Below, piece by piece: positions 23,995 to 32,910 of a DNA stretch of 64,000 bases. Under the pieces are notes generated by a model. The model saw only the letters and a list, made by a program, of their open reading frames with translations. It was not told the DNA's origin and searched no databases. Both the position numbers and the translations under genes were made by a program. The stretch covers positions 823,001 through 887,000 of the forward strand of contig NZ_CP083693.1 in assembly GCF_023920105.1 (NCBI RefSeq). The letters are read 5' to 3'. Each line of letters opens with the position of its first letter. Positions within the stretch are counted from its first letter, which is position 1. The stretch is from Bartonella taylorii. Its GTDB lineage: Bacteria; Pseudomonadota; Alphaproteobacteria; Rhizobiales; Rhizobiaceae.

Positions 23995-24350
23995 TCAAGA
24001 GCTCCTTTTTTCCATTCATATATAAACCCAATTGTCAAAAGCGCTAAAAACATAATCATCGACCAAAAGCCGAACATACCCATTGAGCCAAATGAAACTG
24101 CCCAAGGAAAAAGAAAAGCAACCTCAAGGTCAAAAATAATAAACAAAATCGATACTAAATAAAAACGAATATCAAACTTCATGCGCGCATCATCAAACGA
24201 ATTAAACCCACATTCATAAGCCGATAATTTTTCAGGATCAGGAGAGCGATAAGCCACGATGTAAGGCATAATTAAAAGAACTCCAGCAATAACTGCTGAA
24301 ACAATAATAAAGATCAAAACCGGTAAATAAGAGCTCAATAAATGAGTCAT
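23985..24350 (-). CDS. nuoA: NADH-quinone oxidoreductase subunit A (first gene of the operon)
   Basis: Three-helix membrane subunit that starts the nuo operon. The frame opens upstream at 24395, but the ATG at 24350 ([15 protein letters not shown]) is preceded by AGAGGA and gives the normal 121 residues. Hallmarks are [20 protein letters not shown], with the conserved loop cysteine, and [15 protein letters not shown]. The operon promoter should lie in the roughly 320 bases upstream; I cannot identify it with certainty. Confidence 0.95.
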   Translation of the reverse strand: MTHLLSSYLPVLIFIIVSAVIAGVLLIMPYIVAYRSPDPEKLSAYECGFNSFDDARMKFDIRFYLVSILFIIFDLEVAFLFPWAVSFGSMGMFGFWSMIMFLALLTIGFIYEWKKGALEWD

Positions 24351-24669
24351 AATCCTCTTCCACCTTAACGAAATGATCTGAATTAACCTAACCACTCCGC
24401 ATTGTTAAATCAAATAAGTAATTACAATAACCACTCTGTTAATTCCGCTCGTACTGCTTGAAGGGCATATCGAGCGATGCTTTTCTTATCGGCATAGGTA
24501 ACGCAGAGCAAATAAAGACGCAAGCCCTCTTCTTATAAAAAACTACATAAAAAGCGGGAGAATCTAAATTCTAATTGAAACATTTTAAAAGCTAACACTC
24601 CAACGGCTATATAGCTTAACCATAAGATATCTTCGTTCAAAATAGAAGTCTCATGAAGGAGTTGCGAAA

Positions 24670-24746
24670 TGGCGCGAGTGACGGGGCTCGAACCCGCGAC
24701 CTCCGGCGTGACAGGCCAGCACTCTAACCAACTGAGCTACACCCGC
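24670..24746 (-). tRNA. tRNA-Asp (GTC)
   Basis: The minus strand folds as a full cloverleaf. The acceptor GCGGGTG pairs with CACTCGC, followed by G73 and an encoded CCA. The D stem is GCTC/GAGT. The anticodon stem CTGGC/GCCGG encloses the loop CTGTCAC with anticodon GTC, and the T arm contains GGTTCGAGCCC. Length is 77 nt. It lies about 320 bp upstream of nuoA on the same strand. Confidence 0.96.
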
Positions 24747-24921
24747 GCACTTCTTTCGAACCAATTCATTATTGGTATAAGCGGTCGTGTAAGCGGTTCA
24801 TTCGTTTATGTCAAGCAGGCTTATGCATTTTTTTAAAAAAATCATCAAACACTATCTTTATTCTTGCGTTTGTAAAAATTTTTCCTTAAAGAAGGCCTAC
24901 TCAATTGCTGATCATTGCATT

Positions 24922-24997
24922 GGGCGATTAGCTCAGCTGGTAGAGCGCCTCGTTTACACCGAGGATGTCGGGAGTTCGAGTCTCTCATCGCCCACCA
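24922..24997 (+). tRNA. tRNA-Val (TAC)
   Basis: The acceptor GGGCGAT pairs with ATCGCCC, then A73 and an encoded CCA. The D arm is GCTCAGCTGGTAGAGC. The anticodon stem CCTCG/CGAGG encloses TTTACAC, anticodon TAC, and the T arm contains AGTTCGAGTCT. Length is 76 nt. It is divergent from tRNA-Asp and marks the left boundary of a decayed accessory stretch. Confidence 0.96.
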
Positions 24998-25096
24998 TTT
25001 AGCTTTGTGTATCTATTAAGTTTTTTATTCCACGTATCTTTTTTGAAGTGAGAAATGCACAAATAAAAGTGAGGGAATAGGGTTTTTTACATTTCT

Positions 25097-25463
25097 CTAC
25101 AAAACTTGTCTCTTTTCTCCAAGTTTCTCTATTAATTTTTTAAGTTTTGCTAAATCCTGTTTTAAAAGACTATGCAAATTTCTAATAAACGTTCCATCAA
25201 TTTCATGCTTAAATGAATCAAAAGGATTTATTATAAAATTCTTACGAAAAATACCTGCCCTCTTCTCAAGAGAGAAGCAGTCTCTTCATCTAAAAAATAG
25301 AATTCAATGATCTTTTCTTCCATACCAACTGGCACAAGTTTTTTGCCAATCTCTACAGAAGATAAAAATGGTATAGATATGTCTAATTTTCAGCCATATC
25401 TAAAAAACGTTCAGAATGATCAATGCGAAGTTTGCATAAGGTTTTACTAAATAGTGTTAACAT
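25097..25463 (-). pseudogene. Relic of an XRE-type helix-turn-helix regulator (two frameshifts)
   Basis: No open frame spans this stretch, but the minus strand reads continuously if two frameshifts are allowed. From the ATG at 25463 it gives MLTLFSKTLCKLRIDHSERF and then LDMAEN, followed by a stop. In the next frame it gives DISIPFLSSVEIGKKLVPVG, then MEEKIIEFYFLDEETASLLR. After a second shift it gives RKNFIINPFDSFKHEIDGTF, then a Leu/Lys-rich helix ending at TAG (25097). The pattern LRIDH-x-E-R-x-x-DMAE-x-x-x-IS-x-x-F-L-S-x-VE-x-GKK is that of XRE/Cro-family regulators found in phage and plasmid modules. What is seen is the decay; the family call is from memory of the motif. Confidence 0.7.
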
Positions 25464-25710
25464 CTAAAATCCTGTTAGAAGAATAAATATACATTGTGAT
25501 TCTAACAAAAATTTTTAGATTTTAGTTAGTCATTATTTTTAACGTGTGGAGATATTGTCCACTACCTCTATACAAAAACGGTTATCAAGCATATACTATA
25601 TCTATTATGGTGAGAAATTATTAATTTTTATCAAAAATAGTGCGTTAATATCATCATAAAATTTAAATATTACAATGAGATATATAAATTAGGAATGTAT
25701 TAGTGTACTC

Positions 25711-25928
25711 ATGCTTGTCAATCTTAATGCTATCATTCGCGATCTTTCTCCAAAAACGAATATCGTTACAGTTCTTAAGAATCTATCGTTAACTCTATAC
25801 AAGCTCATGCAACAAAAATTGATATTTTATTCCAACTTTATGGCAATGCAGATTTGTGGAATAATCAACTAGTTTGTTCTATAAGCGTTTTCGATAATGG
25901 AAATGGGGTTTACATAGAACAAAAATAG
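25711..25928 (+). pseudogene. Relic of a GHKL-type (HATPase) ATP-binding protein
   Basis: After the ATG at 25711 the first frame reads MLVNLNAIIRDLSPKTNIVT and then VLKN. A +/-1 shift near 25779 opens a second frame reading ESIVNSIQAHATKIDI and, further on, VCSISVFDNGNGV before a stop at 25926. The N-box-like E-x-(I/L)-V-x-(N)-S-x-x-A-x-A-T-x-I-x-I and the G1-like D-x-G-x-G are the hallmarks of the GHKL fold (histidine kinases, MutL, Hsp90 and the ATPases of some defence systems). Only the N-terminal part remains. No partner gene survives nearby, so the original function cannot be told. Confidence 0.6.
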
Positions 25929-26020
25929 CATGATGGTTAGACAATTGCCCCTAATTTCTGGAAAACAATTATCAAATGCTTTTTCTCCTGAACTCATCAG
26001 TATTGCTCTTGAATTAACCC

Positions 26021-27409
26021 TTATTTGTATCCTAGTGTGTTTTTCTTTTTCTTCAAATTATAAAATTTAAGTGCATAGAAACAAATAACAAGCAAAACAA
26101 TCCAACTAATACCTATAATCAAAACTGGCCGCGTATCATCGAAAAACCACAATAAAATAAAAATAAAAATCATAAACAAAATAGAAAAAATTGGTCCTAT
26201 GGGCCAAAATGGAATTGGAAATTTTAAACCACACTGTACTTCTCTAGACATTTTTAGCCGCATAAAAATTTGCGAAAGCAGAATCATCATCCAAACGAAA
26301 ACCGTTGCAAATGTTGCCATTGCTGCAATGAGAAAAAAAAGCCCTTCATGGTAAAAATAATTAAGAACAACTCCAAGAAGAAATATGATAAAGATCAGTA
26401 AAATAACAAGAATTGGTATACCGTTTTTTGATAAATACTGAAACTTTTTTAAAGCATAACCTTCCTGCGATAACCCATGTATCATGCGACAAGCACCATA
26501 CATTCCACTGTTCATCGCTGAGATAGCCGCAGTAACAACAACAATATTCAGAATATTTGCTGCGGATGAAATTCCAAGGTTTTCAAAAATTGAAACAAAA
26601 GGACTGTCCATAAGGCCAATTTCATGCCAAGGATAAAGTGACATTAAAATAGCTAACGTCATGATATAAAATAGTAAAATACGAAACGGAGTAGAATTAA
26701 TTGCCTTTGAGATGGTTTGAAGAGGATTTTGTACTTCCATCACTGCCATCCCTATGATTTCTATGCCACCAAAAGCAAAAACAACAACACTAAAACAAGC
26801 TAAAAAACCAAACCATCCATTGGGAAAAATACCACCATTTTCCCACAAGTTTCGAATACTAACGGTGGAAGAATTTGTACTTGTATTCCAACCACATAAA
26901 ATTATTGCTATCCCTAAAACGATCATCGCAATGATAGCAATAATTTTAATGGAAGATAGCAAGAACTCCAGTTCACCATATACCTCTACTGCTGCTAAAT
27001 TAATCCCTGTAATGATCAGTGTAATGCTGAGTGCCCATATCCAAGGTGCAACATCAGGATACCAAAACCCCATATAAGTCGCAAAAGCTGTGATATCAGC
27101 TAAACCAACAAGAATCATCTCAAATACATATGTCCATCCCGTTAAAAAACCAGCTAACGGTGATATATAATTTGCAGCATAACGCGCAAAAGAACCGGAC
27201 AGCGGATTATGAATTATCATTTCACCGAGAGCTCGCATAACCATAAAAATAGCTAAACCAGCAATACAGTAAGCAATCAAAACACTTGGACCAGCAAGCT
27301 TAATAGCTTGTGCAGAGCCGTAAAAAAGACCTGTTCCAATAGCAGAGCCAAGGGCTAAAAAAATAACTTGGCGCTTACTCATACCTCGTTTCAGTTCATT
27401 TGTTACCAT
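26021..27409 (-). CDS. Amino-acid permease of the APC superfamily (AAT family)
   Basis: Inner-membrane amino-acid:proton symporter. It has 462 residues and about 12 hydrophobic segments. The N-terminus carries the AAT-family signature (KRGMSKRQVIFLALGSAIGTG, then GLFYGS), and LSGSFARYA and TGWTYVFE are further hallmarks. The sequence looks closest to ProY-type proline or histidine permeases, but substrate cannot be fixed by eye. It lies 1.3 kb downstream of hutH on the same strand, separated by spacers and small ORFs. A role in taking up histidine for HutH is plausible but is inference. The gene appears intact among decayed neighbours. Confidence 0.85.
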   Translation of the reverse strand: MVTNELKRGMSKRQVIFLALGSAIGTGLFYGSAQAIKLAGPSVLIAYCIAGLAIFMVMRALGEMIIHNPLSGSFARYAANYISPLAGFLTGWTYVFEMILVGLADITAFATYMGFWYPDVAPWIWALSITLIITGINLAAVEVYGELEFLLSSIKIIAIIAMIVLGIAIILCGWNTSTNSSTVSIRNLWENGGIFPNGWFGFLACFSVVVFAFGGIEIIGMAVMEVQNPLQTISKAINSTPFRILLFYIMTLAILMSLYPWHEIGLMDSPFVSIFENLGISSAANILNIVVVTAAISAMNSGMYGACRMIHGLSQEGYALKKFQYLSKNGIPILVILLIFIIFLLGVVLNYFYHEGLFFLIAAMATFATVFVWMMILLSQIFMRLKMSREVQCGLKFPIPFWPIGPIFSILFMIFIFILLWFFDDTRPVLIIGISWIVLLVICFYALKFYNLKKKKNTLGYK

Positions 27410-27904
27410 TTTTTTCTTTCTTAACTGAAATGTTAATAAAATCTATAACCACAACACCAACTCTATGATAAATAAAGCCTCATGTTTCTCTCCCAAATAT
27501 ATTTAAAAAAAGGCGGTGCACAATGGCGCGACAAACACTCCACCTTAGGCAATAAAAAATATTTCTATTACAAATTATTTAGCTATTTTTATGGACTACC
27601 ATTTTATATCATTTTATTAAAATTAAGTGGTAATAATTTTTTTATAATTGTTATGTGATTCATTTTTATATCTTCTATTTGTCTGCAAAAATAGAGGATT
27701 TAATGCAATATTAATCCCATGCTTTCTTTTCATTTTATTGAAATAGAAGCTTAGAAATCTGTACCGCTATATTTGAGAACGAGTGCGTTAAAGTTTTTAT
27801 TATTTCTTTAAACAAACTCTCTCTTACTTTTTTAGCTCACAACAATCACAAATTATACACGATAGCGCATGAACTAACTTTTTAATATCAATTTAATAGC
27901 TTAA
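27410..27904. other. Intergenic spacer, nothing recognisable
   Basis: A 495-bp AT-rich stretch upstream of the permease gene. It must contain the permease promoter and leader. I find no open frame of useful length, no tRNA-like fold and no convincing gene relic on either strand. Confidence 0.6.
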
Positions 27905-28267
27905 TCAGTGATAAAGTGAAGCTCGCCAATCTTCAAAAGCTTGAGAAAGTGCAGCCCCAGCCCATCTCTTAAGAACTCCAACCGCCTTAAACGCAAGTCT
28001 TCCCAAAAAAAGAACTATTGCGGTAAAAATAATCTTATCAACTTTTTTTCCGATAATAGACCTGCCACTTTCTCTAGCATTTTGCCCTAAGCTACCAATG
28101 ACAAATATCTTTGTCGCCTGAACAATGGTATCTTTCTCTTGGGCAGCCATGGCAATGAAAATACCTTCTTGAGATCTAGTTCTCCAAAGATTTGCATGAA
28201 CCTCGACAATTTGTGAAAAACAAAAAATAACTGTCATTAAAATATACAATGTATGATTTTTAAACAT
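27905..28267 (-). CDS. Small exported or membrane protein of unknown function
   Basis: Not recognised. It has 120 residues. The N-terminus (residues 1-25) is a good signal peptide or membrane anchor, with basic Lys3, a hydrophobic core and possible cleavage after VHA. A second hydrophobic stretch lies at about 79-96 (KIIFTAIVLFLGRLAFKAVG). The C-terminus is amphipathic with three tryptophans or aromatic residues. The ATG at 28267 is preceded by AGAGGAAAAC, a good ribosome site, which supports a real gene. It lies in the accessory stretch between the permease and hutH, perhaps following the short ORF upstream. Confidence 0.55.
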   Translation of the reverse strand: MFKNHTLYILMTVIFCFSQIVEVHANLWRTRSQEGIFIAMAAQEKDTIVQATKIFVIGSLGQNARESGRSIIGKKVDKIIFTAIVLFLGRLAFKAVGVLKRWAGAALSQAFEDWRASLYH

Positions 28268-28288
28268 GTTTTCCTCTTTGCTTTCGAT

Positions 28289-28576
28289 TCAAAATACAAA
28301 AAGTAACTCTGAAATATCATAAAACATCGTAAAAACAAAAGAAACATACAACAAAACTCTTAATTTCACTGAATACGACACATATAAGCCATTTTTTATA
28401 AATGGTAAAATTATATAAGAATATGATCTATAATTTATAAATTTACGGAAGATAGTCCCAAAATGGCAGTCTAAAAATTCCCCAAAGTAGTTCTCCCAAT
28501 ATTCATTTTCATAAGCTTGGTTGATAATCGGATCATCATGAAACATAATATTAAGAAGATAATTGGACCCAAACAC
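28289..28576 (-). CDS. Doubtful small ORF, possible gene fragment
   Basis: Not recognised. A 95-codon frame starting at GTG with a weak AGGG upstream. The translation is rich in Tyr, Phe and Asn (ENEYWENYFGEFLDCHFG), with a hydrophobic C-terminus (about 65-95). It lies 21 bp upstream of the small exported-protein gene on the same strand, so it could be its partner, but composition resembles the AT-rich spacer. It may be a fragment of a longer decayed gene or not coding at all. Confidence 0.25.
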   Translation of the reverse strand: MFGSNYLLNIMFHDDPIINQAYENEYWENYFGEFLDCHFGTIFRKFINYRSYSYIILPFIKNGLYVSYSVKLRVLLYVSFVFTMFYDISELLFVF

Positions 28577-28700
28577 CCTATAGATATCAGCAAATAAATG
28601 AGTACATATTTATTTAATTATATCATTACTTTCCTCAATTTTGTAGAAATAAGTTCAAGAATTAACTGTCCCTCCTTCCACATTGAATTCAAAATAAATA

Positions 28701-30239
28701 TTATCTAAGTTCTAGTTGAGGGAAAATTGTTTCCGGTATAACGGATAATAAATATCCTTCACGCACAAGAATATATCCTTTATGAAGATCTGGAGCCATA
28801 TAGCGATCCCCTTTAAGAGTATCAACATTTTTACGCAAATGCTCCATAACAGACTGTAAGAAGGAGCTTGTTTTTAAAGGCGCACGGTATTCAATTCCTT
28901 GTGCTGCAATAAGTGTTTCAATGCCGATAATATTAAAAAGGTTTTCACTCATTGCTAATAATCGGCGAGCGCCATGACAAGCCATTGAAACGTGATCTTC
29001 CTGATTTGCAGAAGTTGGTGTTGAATCAACAGAAGCAGGATGTGCCATTTGTTTATTTTCAGCCATTAAAGCAGCTGCAGTTACTTCAGCAATCATAAAG
29101 CCTGAATTAAGACCCGCATTTTGCGCTAGAAAAGCTGGAAGTCCATAAGAAACTGCTGGATCGACCATAAGAGCAATACGTCTTTGAGAAATAGAGCCTA
29201 TTTCACATAAAGCAAGTGCAATCTGATCAGCAGCAAATGCTACAGGTTCAGCATGAAAATTTCCACCTGACACAACCTCCCCATTCCTTAAAATCAATGG
29301 ATTATCTGTAACTGCATTCGCTTCAATAATGAGTGTTTTTGCTGCTGCGATAAGAATATCAAAACATGCTCCAATGACCTGTGGTTGGCAACGTATACAG
29401 TAAGGATCCTGTACACGATTATCACCACGTAAATGTGCAGCCCGAATTTCTGAATCCTCTAAAAGCTTTTTTAATGTTTGTGATACAGAAATCTGCCCAT
29501 AATGGCCCCGTAAAATATGGATGTCAGGATGAAACGGTGCTGTTGACCCCATAATGGCATCTGTTGTCAATGCCCCTGCAAGAAGTCCACCACACAATGC
29601 TCGATGACTATGAAAAAGACCAGCAAGAGCAAGTGCTGTCGATGTTTGAGTGCCATTGATAAGGGCTAGTCCTTCTTTTGCTTCTAAAATAATAGGGGAC
29701 AATCCTGCTTTCTCTAAAGCTGCTGCTCCACTCATGCGAATGTTTTGAAAGAATGCTTCTCCCTCTCCCATCATAACAGCAGCCATATGAGCAAGCGGCG
29801 CAAGATCACCTGATGCACCAACAGATCCCTTTTCAGGGATGACAGGAATAACGCCTTTTGCAAGCATATTTTCTAGCAAATATATCAACTCTAAACGAAC
29901 ACCAGAAGCCCCTCGCCCTAAAGAAAGAAGCTTTAAGGTCATCATCAAACGCACAACATTTTCCGTTAAAGGTTCTCCCACACCACAACAATGTGATAAA
30001 ATAAGATTTCTTTGTAAAATAGCTACATCGTTTGTCCCAATTTTAATCGAAGCCAATTTACCAAAACCAGTATTGATGCCATAAACTGGCTCACTTCCAG
30101 CAGCAATTTCAGCAATACGCTCTGCTCCTTTTTTGATAGCTAAATGCGTGTTACTGTGAAGTTTACTCACCTCACCATGGAAATAAATAGCTTCAAGTTC
30201 ATTAAGCGTTACCTCACCCGGTTTTATTATAATAGTCAT
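28701..30239 (-). CDS. hutH: Histidine ammonia-lyase
   Basis: Converts L-histidine to urocanate and ammonia, the first step of histidine breakdown. It has 512 residues, normal length. The self-cyclising MIO tripeptide Ala-Ser-Gly lies at 142-144 within [15 protein letters not shown], and the catalytic Tyr lies in VYGINTGFG (52-60). Further conserved stretches are [11 protein letters not shown] and [13 protein letters not shown]. No hutU, hutI, hutG or hutC is in the window, so the pathway is either completed elsewhere or truncated at urocanate. The gene is intact and flanked on both sides by AT-rich, partly decayed spacers. Confidence 0.96.
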   Translation of the reverse strand: MTIIIKPGEVTLNELEAIYFHGEVSKLHSNTHLAIKKGAERIAEIAAGSEPVYGINTGFGKLASIKIGTNDVAILQRNLILSHCCGVGEPLTENVVRLMMTLKLLSLGRGASGVRLELIYLLENMLAKGVIPVIPEKGSVGASGDLAPLAHMAAVMMGEGEAFFQNIRMSGAAALEKAGLSPIILEAKEGLALINGTQTSTALALAGLFHSHRALCGGLLAGALTTDAIMGSTAPFHPDIHILRGHYGQISVSQTLKKLLEDSEIRAAHLRGDNRVQDPYCIRCQPQVIGACFDILIAAAKTLIIEANAVTDNPLILRNGEVVSGGNFHAEPVAFAADQIALALCEIGSISQRRIALMVDPAVSYGLPAFLAQNAGLNSGFMIAEVTAAALMAENKQMAHPASVDSTPTSANQEDHVSMACHGARRLLAMSENLFNIIGIETLIAAQGIEYRAPLKTSSFLQSVMEHLRKNVDTLKGDRYMAPDLHKGYILVREGYLLSVIPETIFPQLELR

Positions 30240-31657
30240 AATTTTCTTTCTTGTTTATTTAAAGTATAATACTTAGCACTATTGAACCTTTCTATAAAAC
30301 AGAAAAGGTATGGCTGCTCTCTAGAAGGCTTAAAATCAAATAAATAAACTTTTCTTATTCTTTAATTTATAATGATCATTTGCCTTTTTTAGCGTCACTT
30401 TATAAGCTTACACATTCCTTCACAGCTTGAAGTGAGATCCGCTTTTTGTTGCTTAAGGAGTCTTTTGTGTATTTTCTGTATCATTTCCCCTCAATATAAT
30501 AAAAAATATATTAAATTTATATTATTAAAATATAAATATAAAAAAATTACTGTATTTATACATAATATAAATATTACTTTAATTATAGTTAAATATAAGT
30601 TAAAATAAATAATCATTGATATATATTAATATAATAAAACAATCACCCATAATACGTATTGAAGCATCGTATCTTTTTTATGTTTTAACGTTATTGTAAT
30701 GCACTAGGGTATATAATCTAAATAAATACGATAAGCTTTACATAAAATATATGAATATTACTATAATACTTATAAAATAGGACAATAGTTAGTTTTGGAG
30801 ATATAACGTGACGTTGCGAATTAGTCCTCCAAAATTTGATATTTCAAAGCTCATGCAATACGATACGATTTTCTTACTTAGCAGTATCTAAAAAACCTTT
30901 CATTATAGCAAAATCTGGTGCTTAAATACGTAGAAAATTTTTGAGAGAGCATTAACTGTCTATAAGAACTCTATGTTCTTTACTGCTTCTTGCATGGCTT
31001 TACAGTCAACGGTTATTTTTTAAATTCACTGCTCAAAACTGTTTGAAACCGTATTTATAAAACACCTTCATAATAGAACTTGGCAAGCCTTTTGCATACA
31101 AATTAGTTATTTCTTACCTGTAATACTGTTGCATAGCATCATATTGTTCTTGAATGTGATCACCTTGTAAACAAAGTCATCTGTTATAGGTACTAACAAG
31201 CGGTTTTAATGTCTTGCATGGTTAAAGAGAAGTGCTTAGCATAATGTTTCTATTATCAACTATGTCATGGAGTCGCAAAAATATAGATTGATACTGCTTT
31301 ACGAATAATTTTCATAAAACATTTTCTTAAGCGGATAATAAAAAACGTCTTCACTCTGTTTACAGAAAGAAGTTAAGACATTCGAAATGCAGTTCTTAGA
31401 TTTTAATCCATTAATGAAGTAAAAAGAAAAAATGGCTTTACATAATCAATTCTTCCATAGCGCACTGTTCTCTTTACCTCAATATTCAAAGTACTCAAAA
31501 AAAGGACTCTATAAACAACAAGAAACTTTATTCTTCTAAAATCATTTGCTTATTCTGTATATAACTTAACCAGCACCCCCAATAACTTAATAAAAATAGC
31601 TTTGTCTTTTCTAAGCAATACTACCATAACAATAATACGAGAAAGAACTGAAAAGTT
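30240..31657. other. 1.4-kb AT-rich spacer without a recognisable gene
   Basis: No open frame of useful length occurs on either strand between hutH and tRNA-Arg. The part at about 30490-30640 is extremely AT-rich, with runs of alternating A and T. The part at about 30800-31500 has more normal composition and gives short readable pieces on the minus strand (for example GDHIQEQYDAMQQYYR near 31120-31170), which look like decayed coding sequence, but I cannot assign a family. The hutH promoter should lie near 30250-30350. Confidence 0.6.
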
Positions 31658-31734
<77 letters not shown>

Positions 31735-31991
31735 TTAAAACTGAACAGTGATCTTTTAACTGATCACACTCTCAGCTTCAATGATGAATTATCATTCTTA
31801 AAAAAAAATACTCGTTTATGGTTTATGTCACTATACAATCTTTTCGTCCCATCTTGCTATGATACATAACTTACACAGATTACTTTTCGTGCATAATCCA
31901 TTTCCTTACCAAAACGGTTCTTTATAGACAGCTTCAAAATTTTTCAAAAATACGCTAGAAAACTAAGTTGCAAATATCAGGATAATTCTTA

Positions 31992-32765
31992 ATGACCACA
32001 TTACCAAACCGCTTTCATTTCATTTCCGCTGAAACTAAAGAAGCCATAAAAGCTACTCATAAATTAATTTCCGTTTACGGTCATTCTTCTCTAGAAGAAG
32101 CTGACGTTGTTGTTGCAATCGGTGGCGATGGAACAATGTTACAAACAGTCCGGGATGTTATGAACACCGGAAAACCTATTTACGGCATGAATCAAGGCTC
32201 TGTAGGATTCCTTATGAATGAATTCCATGAACAAAAATTGCCAAGCCGTATTGCTGCCGCACATAAAAAAGAAATTCATCCCCTACGCATGATTGCAGAA
32301 GCTGAATGTCAAGGAACTATTGAAGCACTAGCTATCAATGAAGTCTCCCTCTTTCGTCAATCTTATCAAGCAGCTAAAATTCGTATTAGTATTGATGACA
32401 ACGTACGCATGGAACAATTAAGTTGCGATGGTATTCTTGTTGCCACACCAGCAGGATCTACGGCTTATAATTTATCAGCACAAGGACCTATTTTGCCCCT
32501 CATGGCCCCACTGATGGCACTCACTCCCGTTAGTCCTTTCCGTCCTCGGCGCTGGCATGGAGCATTACTTCCTAATACGGCAACAGTACGCTTGGATATG
32601 CTTGAACCTGACAAACGTCCCGTAAATGCTGCAGCCGATAATGTTGAGGTCAAATCTGTCCATTCAGTTATTATTTCAACAGCAACAGAAGTAACAGCCT
32701 CAATCCTTTTTGACTCTAATCATTCGTGGGACGAGCGTATTTTATCAGAACAATTTCGCTATTAA
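31992..32765 (+). CDS. nadK: NAD kinase
   Basis: Phosphorylates NAD to NADP in the cytoplasm. It has 257 residues, the size usual for rhizobial NadK. The catalytic GGDGT motif lies at 44-48 and is followed by GMNQGSVGFLMNE. The nucleotide-binding region reads CDGILVATPAGSTAYNLSA. The ATG is preceded by AGGA nine bases upstream. It is the first gene of a plus-strand pair with the DEAD-box helicase, and nadE lies 3 kb further on in the opposite direction. Confidence 0.94.
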   Translation: MTTLPNRFHFISAETKEAIKATHKLISVYGHSSLEEADVVVAIGGDGTMLQTVRDVMNTGKPIYGMNQGSVGFLMNEFHEQKLPSRIAAAHKKEIHPLRMIAEAECQGTIEALAINEVSLFRQSYQAAKIRISIDDNVRMEQLSCDGILVATPAGSTAYNLSAQGPILPLMAPLMALTPVSPFRPRRWHGALLPNTATVRLDMLEPDKRPVNAAADNVEVKSVHSVIISTATEVTASILFDSNHSWDERILSEQFRY

Positions 32766-32910
32766 TTATTGTATTATGCTTTCTATACGTATATGGCTGT
32801 TATAGTTGACTTTTTTATGAAAGCGCCTTAACCCTCTAAAATAGTGTAGAATACTTAATCTCACAAATAGTTTGGATAGCGAGATTAAAATCGCAGAGCA
32901 ATTGATAAAA

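Noticed and set aside
24808-25002. A 64-codon plus-strand frame
   Set aside because: Its second half is the tRNA-Val gene; the translated part (IGRLAQLVERLVY) is the usual false protein seen over tRNAs.
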